Source of the DNA: a virus
IMG/VR virus record: IMGVR_UViG_3300038825_000219
Location: 1-30,110 of that record
DNA: 30,110 nt
Direction: 5' to 3' (one strand)
In this document: piece after piece, positions 24,432 through 30,110 of the stretch
Position numbering within the stretch: position 1 is the stretch's first letter
How the letters are laid out: each line of letters begins with the position of its first letter
Made by a program: the position numbers and the translations under genes
Notes under the pieces: generated by a model
Told to the model about the DNA's origin: nothing
The model's database searches: none
Seen by the model: only the letters and a program-made list of their open reading frames with translations

Positions 24432-24461
24432 ATTATGACAGGTTGAAACAGGTTTTGTCAA
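24432..24461 (-). promoter_or_regulatory. sigma70-type promoter for cobS
   Basis: TTGACA (24461-24456) and CATAAT (24437-24432), spacer 18 bp, on the minus strand in the 196-bp cobT-cobS intergenic region. The spacer contains AACCTGTT and CCTGT, and TGACA/TGTCA form a dyad reaching from the -35 towards the -10. Confidence 0.75.
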
Positions 24462-24503
24462 GTGCCTATAGCCCCTATACTTACTAGACTTTTGAAAATA
24501 GTT

Positions 24504-24522
24504 ATTGAGAATGATTCTCATT
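24504..24522. promoter_or_regulatory. Fur-box-like palindrome at the cobT stop
   Basis: The same 19 bases as 24371-24389, 115 bp apart from start to start. It overlaps the cobT-like stop codon and lies 43 bp upstream of the cobS promoter -35. An intramolecular hairpin in RNA is also possible (7-bp stem, 5-nt loop). Confidence 0.55.
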
Positions 24523-26956
24523 AAGCAATCATTCCTATAAACTTATTCAATAATGGTCTAGAATTCTTTCTACCAGAAGACATTTTTCCAAATGCTTTTT
24601 TCAATTCTGATTTCTTAGCTCCAGGTTGAATGTCTGACATATTATCTTCTGATATATCTAGTTTTTTTCCACCTGGTAAAACATACATTTCATCCCAAGC
24701 TTGAGTGGTACAAACTGCAACATTGTTTTTTCTAATTTCTTTTTGAATACTTTTAATTTTGTCTGCATCATCCCAAGAATTTAAATTAAAGATATAAGAA
24801 ATATCACTTGTAGAAACTGTGCCTTTTCTATTACCAGAAGCAATAAAGAAATTAGTAATTGACATATCTGGTACTCTTGCTTTTAAGAAAGATATTAATA
24901 CCTCTGTTTGATTACGATACTCAAAATCATTATAGCCATATTGATTAATTTGACTAGTATATTTTTTTCTAGTAATTGGGTCTGTTAAAACTACTTTCTT
25001 ACCATTAGCTCCATACTCTCTAAATTTAGTAGAATGTATTTGACCTATATAATCATCTGGTAAAGGAATTTCTTCACCTGTAATTCTGTCATATCTTTCT
25101 CTGTATTCTCTATTATCTTCTTTAGAGAACTGATATTTTGTATCAATACTATTACTAGCACCATCAGTCAAGAATACTGTATGTACTTTTTGTAAACCAT
25201 AATTCTTTTTAAACTCTGGTACCAAATCCATAGCAGCAACTATTGAATGATTCAATGGTGTACTATGTAATTGATAATTTGATTGTGGATAAATTGGATA
25301 AATTCTTGAATAACCATCTCTATCTTTAGGATATCTATCTTTGTTAATACCTCTGGCATCACCATAGTAATTTGCATATGCCCACAAGTTATTTAAACTT
25401 TCTTGCATATCTTTAGCATTTGCTCTACTTGATACTATATTTAATAATCTTAATTCATTAATAATGATATCATTATGTTTTACTTTTTGAATCTTAGGGT
25501 TTTTGTTAGTATCATCTCTTTGACCATAACCATTTGTAAATCCATAAACTTCAAAAGGAATTTTTACTCTCTCACAAAACCAAACTAAATTTAAAGTCTG
25601 TTTGATTGTACTGTAAAAGTTATCATACATAGAACCTGACCAATCCACGAACATAACTAGTCCGTGATTAGTAGCTCCAGGTTCAACATTCATTTTTAAG
25701 AATATATCTTCATTGTAAGAATAACTATGTAACTTATCCATATTTAAACTACCTGTTTTAGCAACAGTACTTCTTTTATATAAGTCAGCAGCTTTTCTCA
25801 TTTCAAATTCTTTAACCATATATGATATAGTTTGTGCTTGTTCTTTTTTAAAATCAATAATATCTTTTTTAATCCAATTCATATAATCGGTATTGTAATC
25901 TCTACCTGTAGATTTACTGGTATAATGTTCTGTCAATTCTTTGTTAACTTGTTTGTAATCTATAATTAATTCTTTAAGATTTACTTTAGGTATATTTAAG
26001 TGTTCAATACTAGTTGCATTTTTATCAGTAGCTTCACTTTGAGATGCAACATAGTTTTTATCAGTCAATGATTCAATACCACCATCACCACCAGCATCTT
26101 TTGTATCACCTTCTTGTATTGATTCTGATTCTGATTCATCTTCTAAATCTACACCTTTAGATGATTTACCACCATCATCTTTTTCAATTTCACCATCTGA
26201 ATCTTTTTTATCATCTGAATCTGAATCACCATTACTATCGCCATCAGTATCTTTTGATTCTTGGTCACCATCTTCGGAACTATTAGAATCATTTGATTCA
26301 GAATTTTCACCATCTGAATCTTCTTCAGTATCACTTTGTACGATATCCATTTTAAACATATCATCTGATTCAGTATCTTTATCTTGTGTATACATCCATT
26401 CTTGTAATTCAATAGCAAGATTTAAAACATCTTCAGGTGTTTTAGTTTGATTTGCTTTTTGAACCCATTCTAATTCATCATTATCAAAAGGTACATTTGG
26501 TACATTCTTATAATGCATATTAATTCTATCAATTAAATTAAGTTTAGATAAGTCTTTTCCATTAATACCGAAAAAGTCTTTTTCTAATAATTCTGTATAA
26601 GCAGTTTTGAAAACTTTTCTAGAACCCAAATATTTGTCTTGAATCATTTTTTCAATTCTAACATCTTCTAGAACATTCATAAAAGAGTGTTTAACATTTT
26701 TGTTATGTGCATCTTCTAATAAAGTTTCGGGTGTATATAAAGCGTGACCCACTTCGTGAAGTGACATCATATCCATAACTGATTCTGATTTATCTTTCCA
26801 TATAGGAAGCACTACTTCTCTAGTGACAGGGTTGAAACTAGCAGTTTCTGCTTTCTGATAAGATACAGTAACATCTTCCTCAGCTAACAATTTAACTAAA
26901 GTAGATTTATCTTTTACAGATTCTAGTTTGATTTTTTGGGATTTTTGTCTTGTCAT
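24521..26956 (-). CDS. cobT: CobT-like VWA protein with N-terminal HEVGH motif
   Basis: An 811-residue protein. The N-terminal domain has SLHEVGHALYTP (65-76), an HExxH zinc-peptidase-type motif, followed by NVLEDVRIE (94-102), where an acidic residue could be a third ligand. Residues 205-285 are a highly acidic Asp/Ser/Glu stretch, as in CobT proteins. The von Willebrand A domain starts near 430, with the MIDAS motif DWSGS (438-442), STPLNHS (565-571) and LTDGAS (596-601). It pairs with the AAA+ protein downstream, as CobT pairs with CobS, but the client is unknown. The promoter lies 37-65 bp ahead of the ATG at 26956. Confidence 0.87.
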   Translation of the reverse strand: MTRQKSQKIKLESVKDKSTLVKLLAEEDVTVSYQKAETASFNPVTREVVLPIWKDKSESVMDMMSLHEVGHALYTPETLLEDAHNKNVKHSFMNVLEDVRIEKMIQDKYLGSRKVFKTAYTELLEKDFFGINGKDLSKLNLIDRINMHYKNVPNVPFDNDELEWVQKANQTKTPEDVLNLAIELQEWMYTQDKDTESDDMFKMDIVQSDTEEDSDGENSESNDSNSSEDGDQESKDTDGDSNGDSDSDDKKDSDGEIEKDDGGKSSKGVDLEDESESESIQEGDTKDAGGDGGIESLTDKNYVASQSEATDKNATSIEHLNIPKVNLKELIIDYKQVNKELTEHYTSKSTGRDYNTDYMNWIKKDIIDFKKEQAQTISYMVKEFEMRKAADLYKRSTVAKTGSLNMDKLHSYSYNEDIFLKMNVEPGATNHGLVMFVDWSGSMYDNFYSTIKQTLNLVWFCERVKIPFEVYGFTNGYGQRDDTNKNPKIQKVKHNDIIINELRLLNIVSSRANAKDMQESLNNLWAYANYYGDARGINKDRYPKDRDGYSRIYPIYPQSNYQLHSTPLNHSIVAAMDLVPEFKKNYGLQKVHTVFLTDGASNSIDTKYQFSKEDNREYRERYDRITGEEIPLPDDYIGQIHSTKFREYGANGKKVVLTDPITRKKYTSQINQYGYNDFEYRNQTEVLISFLKARVPDMSITNFFIASGNRKGTVSTSDISYIFNLNSWDDADKIKSIQKEIRKNNVAVCTTQAWDEMYVLPGGKKLDISEDNMSDIQPGAKKSELKKAFGKMSSGRKNSRPLLNKFIGMIA

Positions 26957-26992
26957 ATAAATTTACTCTCTCACAATTTAATTTACAAGACC

Positions 26993-27021
26993 AGTATGAC
27001 AGGTCCAACAGGTATTGTCAA
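26993..27021 (-). promoter_or_regulatory. sigma70-type promoter for cobT
   Basis: TTGACA (27021-27016) and CATACT (26998-26993) with a 17-bp spacer on the minus strand. The spacer holds ACCTGTT and CCTG, and a TGACA/TGTCA dyad spans the element, matching the cobS promoter. Confidence 0.8.
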
Positions 27022-27111
27022 GGGTTATATGCTGTTGATTTATATAGGATTTTTGAGATTTATGAAAATAAAATTGTACAAATATTGAACAATTTCAATA
27101 ACTTATATGAT

Positions 27112-27130
27112 AATGAGAATCATTCTCATT
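27112..27130. promoter_or_regulatory. Fur-box-like perfect palindrome at the deformylase stop
   Basis: AATGAGAATCATTCTCATT is a perfect 9-1-9 inverted repeat. It overlaps the stop of the deformylase gene and lies 91 bp upstream of the cobT promoter -35. It closely resembles natural Fur boxes (AATGAGAATnATTnTCATT). A weak RNA hairpin at the end of the deformylase mRNA is the alternative. Confidence 0.6.
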
Positions 27131-27641
27131 TAGACTTTTGTAGTTTTCTGACTGTTTTATTGAGTTTTTTCATTGCTCTCTCTATTTTTAATCTAGATAC
27201 CTTCTGTGTAAAGTCGGTACCTTCCATATGGTCATATTCGTGTTGAAAGATTCTAGAGGATAAACCATCAAATGTTCTTTCATATTTTTCACCTTTCTCA
27301 TCTTCAAACTCAACTTTGATTGCAATCGGTCTTTTAACTTTAAGCCAAACACCAGGGTATGTCAAACAACCCTCATCTATTGATATTTCTTCTTTTGATG
27401 TTTCCACTATTTTAGGATTGAAACATGTAAGTATCTTTCTAGTATTAACATCTTCATACATAATAAAAACTCTTTCTGAAATACCTATTTGATTTGCAGA
27501 TAAACCAACACCTTGATAATGTTCCATAGAATCAATTAAATCTTGTCTAACTTTTTCTCTATCACAATCTTTACTTACAGATTCCATTCGGGTTCGTAAT
27601 ATAAGATTATTTGGTTCTAATAATTTTGATACTTCACTCAT
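27126..27641 (-). CDS. def: peptide deformylase
   Basis: Removes the N-formyl group from nascent proteins at the ribosome, using Fe(II) or Zn. All three active-site motifs are present: GVGLSANQ (44-51), EGCLTYPG (90-97, metal ligand Cys92) and HEYDH (134-138). The second motif has Thr where bacterial enzymes usually have Ser. At 171 residues it keeps a basic C-terminal helix (148-171), as in cellular enzymes, whereas some cyanophage deformylases are shorter. It is coupled by ATGA to the membrane protein gene and ends the gp47-gp46 operon. Confidence 0.95.
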   Translation of the reverse strand: MSEVSKLLEPNNLILRTRMESVSKDCDREKVRQDLIDSMEHYQGVGLSANQIGISERVFIMYEDVNTRKILTCFNPKIVETSKEEISIDEGCLTYPGVWLKVKRPIAIKVEFEDEKGEKYERTFDGLSSRIFQHEYDHMEGTDFTQKVSRLKIERAMKKLNKTVRKLQKSK

Positions 27642-27850
27642 TTAGATTCTCCATACTTAAATACATATTTTGACCACAGGTAACTTCTAGTAATACCTAC
27701 AACTGTAAATATTGCTGCTAAATCAATCATGGCCCAGACATCAATATGTATACCATAATAGGGAAATATTGTTAACTGTATTATAATAGAAAGTATTAAT
27801 CCACTTCCAATATCTAATGTTCTATGTACTAAATGTTTTCTACTTGTCAT
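27638..27850 (-). CDS. small two-helix membrane protein
   Basis: Seventy residues with two predicted membrane helices (about 13-32 and 38-58) and a charged C-terminus after TRSYLWSKYVFKYG. A short protein with two membrane helices and an ending like RSYxxR/K recurs in many tailed phages and is unnamed; holin-like or membrane-anchoring roles have been guessed. The start overlaps gp46 and the stop overlaps deformylase, both as ATGA. Confidence 0.7.
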   Translation of the reverse strand: MTSRKHLVHRTLDIGSGLILSIIIQLTIFPYYGIHIDVWAMIDLAAIFTVVGITRSYLWSKYVFKYGESK

Positions 27851-29559
27851 ACTATCACCATTTTACTAAAGTTTTTATTCTTCTCAAATTTAAGTGTGTG
27901 CTTAAACTTGTCTACTAATACATCTTGTTTGTGACTGATTACAAATACATTCTCACCTTCAAGTGTATTCAATATTTTTAGAAACTCATCTGTTCCAGCA
28001 CTATCTAATGAACTATCAAATATTTCATCTAGTATTAATAGATTTGTATTGGTACTGTTTTTCATTTTTGCTATGGCTCTCCATGTAAACAATAATGCCA
28101 AATCTATTCTCATTTTTTCACCTTCACTAAATGAAGCATAATTAAAGTTATCACGAAATCTTGATTTGATTGTTTCATCAAAGTTTTCATCTAATGTAAA
28201 GTTTACATAGAACTCCATAGATGCCAGGTACTTATTAATCAACTGATTCATAATAGGCAGGTATTGTTTTATAATCTTAGTCTTAATACCTGTATCCTGT
28301 AACATAGCTCTAGATGCTTCTTTATAAACCTTTTCCTCTTTTAAATCTTTTCTATTTTTTTCTATACCACTAAATTCTTCTTGAAGTGTTTTTAGTTTTT
28401 CTTCATCAGAATTATTAATAGTACTCTTTTCTAATTCTGTAATTTCGTTAGATAATCTTTCTTGGTATTTTTCTAATTCTTTTATTGATGTATTTAATTG
28501 TGCTATCTCTATAGAGTTATCCTGTATCTCATTTGTAATTTTAGATATTTCACCTAATCTGCTTTGTGTCTTATCTAATTCAGATTCCATTTTGTATAGA
28601 CCATCTAAAATATCATTTGATTCATCCTTTTTAATATCTATCATTTTATTTTTAAAGTCTTTGTCTATGTGTTGTTCACAAGCAGGACAGTCTTCATTCT
28701 CTGATAAGAACTTAATCATTCTATCTTTTTCTTTCTTTTTTTCTATAAGTGTAGAGCGTAAGTCTTTTAATTTTACATCTTTAGATTCTATATTGATTTG
28801 GTCTGTTACTGATTCAAATAATGTTTTTTGAGTTTCTTCTAATGTTTTTTTATTATTTACTTTTTCATCTAACTTTTTAAAATTATCTTCATAACTTTTT
28901 TGTTTTTCTTTTATTATAATTCCTGCATTGTTTTTTATGTTTTCAATATAAGATTCTTGCATAGTTATCTTTTCACCAGATAACTTATAATTATATTCTA
29001 CTTCTTGTAATTCTATAACTAAATCTTTTAGTCTTTGTTTAAGTAACATATTCATTAACGAGAATATTTTGATATCTAATAAATCTTCAACAACCTCTCG
29101 CCTGAATCTAGCTTTAAGTTGCATAAATGGTACAAAGGTTGAACTACCTAATATAACTACTTGTGTAAATGAACGATAGTTTAGTTTTAGTATTTGTTGT
29201 TCTAATATTTTTTGATAGTCACGATTATTGGCTTCTTGATTTAACATCTTATCGTTTTGCCATATCTCAAACTTATTTGGTTTGATACCACGAATGACTT
29301 TGTATCTACGACTTGCAATACTAAACTCAATCTCTACAACAGTTTCCATAGCATTAACTGTATTGACTAATTGAGATTTACTAATTGTTCTAAATGGTTT
29401 TCCAAACAATGCAAAACATAATGCATCAAGCACTGTTGATTTACCAGCACCATTCTCACCTATGATAAGTGTAGTTTCATTACGATTCAAATCTATTTCT
29501 GTAAATTGGTTTCCTGTAGAAAGAAAATTCTTCCAACGAACCTTTTCAAATATAATCAT
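27847..29559 (-). CDS. 46: gp46, SbcC/Rad50-like recombination nuclease subunit
   Basis: The ATPase subunit of the gp46-gp47 complex, which processes DNA ends for recombination-dependent replication and host DNA breakdown. It is 570 residues (T4 gp46 is 560). Walker A is GENGAGKS (34-41), a coiled coil interrupted by a zinc hook CPAC (291-294) fills the middle, and the ABC signature FSEGEKMR and Walker B LLILDEIFDSSLD lie near the C-terminus. It begins inside the gp47 stop (ATGA). Confidence 0.97.
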   Translation of the reverse strand: MIIFEKVRWKNFLSTGNQFTEIDLNRNETTLIIGENGAGKSTVLDALCFALFGKPFRTISKSQLVNTVNAMETVVEIEFSIASRRYKVIRGIKPNKFEIWQNDKMLNQEANNRDYQKILEQQILKLNYRSFTQVVILGSSTFVPFMQLKARFRREVVEDLLDIKIFSLMNMLLKQRLKDLVIELQEVEYNYKLSGEKITMQESYIENIKNNAGIIIKEKQKSYEDNFKKLDEKVNNKKTLEETQKTLFESVTDQINIESKDVKLKDLRSTLIEKKKEKDRMIKFLSENEDCPACEQHIDKDFKNKMIDIKKDESNDILDGLYKMESELDKTQSRLGEISKITNEIQDNSIEIAQLNTSIKELEKYQERLSNEITELEKSTINNSDEEKLKTLQEEFSGIEKNRKDLKEEKVYKEASRAMLQDTGIKTKIIKQYLPIMNQLINKYLASMEFYVNFTLDENFDETIKSRFRDNFNYASFSEGEKMRIDLALLFTWRAIAKMKNSTNTNLLILDEIFDSSLDSAGTDEFLKILNTLEGENVFVISHKQDVLVDKFKHTLKFEKNKNFSKMVIV

Positions 29560-30110
29560 TCTAAGTCTAAGTCTTGTGCCTCTGTATATAAAGATTTCAT
29601 TTGATTCTTTAATCTATCTTTACTTAAATCAATAGGTAAGTCATCAATGTATTTGTTTAGTAGTGTTACTGTGTCCTCTGTATTTTCTACAATATCATCT
29701 GATACTGAACTTGCATCTAAGTCTGAAAAATCTTCGACAATTTTTATATCAAAAGCATCTGCCGAATATAACTTGTCTAGGAATTGGTCAAACTGATATA
29801 AATCTTTTTTAACTACTACAATGAGTTTTACATATTTGTTTTGATACTTTGATGTATCATGTTCTTTATAGTTTTCTTTTGAATCATCATAATATATCTT
29901 TTCATATATCGTATATGGATTGATTATTCTTTCTAACTCTCTTGTTTCTGTATCGTAAATATGAAATCCTTTTTTATCTTCCCAGTCATTCCAATACAAT
30001 TCGTATGGTGTGCCAAGATAATAGATTTGACCATCATCTGACTTGTGATGAAAATGTCCACTCATAACTGTGTCAAACTTTCTAAAGAATTCTTTCTCAC
30101 GGCCTCCTTG
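29556..30110 (-). CDS. 47: gp47, SbcD/Mre11-like nuclease subunit, 5' end outside window
   Basis: The reading frame is open to the window edge, with 15 codons upstream of the ATG at 30065, so that ATG is internal and the gene is a 5' partial. The visible 184 codons are the C-terminal half. SGHFHHK is the last metal-ligand motif (GHxH) of the Mre11-type phosphoesterase core, followed by IYYLGTPYELYW, also typical. The remainder is the capping and gp46-binding region. T4 gp47 is 339 residues, so roughly half is missing here. Confidence 0.93.
   Translation of the reverse strand, partial: QGGREKEFFRKFDTVMSGHFHHKSDDGQIYYLGTPYELYWNDWEDKKGFHIYDTETRELERIINPYTIYEKIYYDDSKENYKEHDTSKYQNKYVKLIVVVKKDLYQFDQFLDKLYSADAFDIKIVEDFSDLDASSVSDDIVENTEDTVTLLNKYIDDLPIDLSKDRLKNQMKSLYTEAQDLDLE

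Noticed and set aside
24321-24521. 66-codon reading frame in the cobT-cobS gap
   Set aside because: Its first codons are the Fur-like palindrome and it runs through the cobS promoter; composition is unlike the neighbours, no ribosome site is evident, and no family is recognisable.
26205-26345. Tandem repeat or CRISPR-like array in the Asp/Ser-rich part of cobT
   Set aside because: The repetitiveness follows from GAT/TCA/GAA codons of the acidic linker; there are no regular repeats with spacers.
26149-26418. 89-codon Met/Ile/Lys-rich frame within cobT
   Set aside because: Produced by the repetitive acidic Asp/Ser coding region read in another frame.
23119-26956. Cobalamin biosynthesis operon
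   Set aside because: No CobN or other cobalamin gene is present; CobS/CobT similarity alone shows only a MoxR-VWA type pair.
26950-27246. 98-codon plus-strand frame over the deformylase-cobT gap
   Set aside because: It opposes all other genes, overlaps the deformylase end and the cobT promoter, and shows no recognisable protein.

Overview
The window is a strongly AT-rich, gene-dense stretch of a tailed-phage genome related to phage T4, probably from a marine myovirus. All supported genes lie on the minus strand, so transcription runs from high to low coordinates. The evidence for a T4-type phage is the core replication and recombination set in almost exactly T4 order: 47, 46, (insert), 45, 44, 62, regA, 43, (insert), uvsX, (insert), 41. 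The marine assignment is an inference. It rests on the low GC and on accessory genes known from marine T4-like phages of cyanobacteria and SAR11: cobS/cobT-like genes, hsp20, peptide deformylase, many 2-oxoglutarate/Fe(II) oxygenases and IscU. No photosynthesis genes are present, so a heterotrophic host such as a SAR11-like bacterium is plausible but unproven.

Layout in transcription order. (1) 30110-27126: gp47 (5' end outside the window), gp46, a 70-residue membrane protein and peptide deformylase, joined by 4-bp ATGA overlaps. (2) 26956-23119: a VWA protein (CobT-like, with an N-terminal HEVGH motif) and its AAA+ partner (CobS-like). Each has its own sigma70-type promoter. Three near-identical 19-bp palindromes that look like Fur boxes surround them, and a strong intrinsic terminator with a GAAA tetraloop closes the block. 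(3) 22995-20922: a DUF262-HNH nuclease of GmrSD type, a 53-residue ORF and an NPPF-type methyltransferase-like protein. (4) 20812-20381: hsp20, under a T4-type late promoter (TATAAATA). (5) 20301-13316: the replisome operon, with two 2OG oxygenases, clamp gp45, clamp loader gp44, a third 2OG oxygenase, gp62, RegA, IscU, a RimK-type ATP-grasp/retropepsin fusion and a small helical protein. (6) 13268-7618: DNA polymerase gp43, an asparagine-synthetase-like PP-loop enzyme and two tandem cytosine-C5 DNA methyltransferases. (7) 7581-1: a CmoA-like carboxy-SAM synthase homologue, UvsX, two more 2OG oxygenases, a small unknown protein, helicase gp41, a PD-(D/E)XK-like protein, a ligase-like nucleotidyltransferase and the start of another gene.

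The most exciting candidate is at 6877-10773. In T4 the interval between gene 43 and uvsX holds the cytosine-modification genes (42 and beta-gt). Here it holds an AsnB-like carboxylate-activating enzyme, two C5-cytosine methyltransferases and a CmoA homologue. Both methyltransferases carry Arg where motif X normally has the Asn of GN(A/S)V. Changing that Asn to a basic residue in a bacterial C5 methyltransferase is known to allow use of carboxy-SAM. Together these suggest a phage pathway that places 5-carboxymethylcytosine, and perhaps its amide, in DNA. One caution is that the CmoA homologue does not seem to keep every residue I recall as contacting the carboxylate.

A family of five related promoters (TTGACA, a shared CCTGTT-like spacer, TATAMT/CATAMT) drives most blocks. 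Two of them are identical over 34 bp and bracket the gp43-methyltransferase block. There is no gene-free stretch longer than 200 bp, and I saw no tRNA, rRNA, CRISPR array or insertion sequence.
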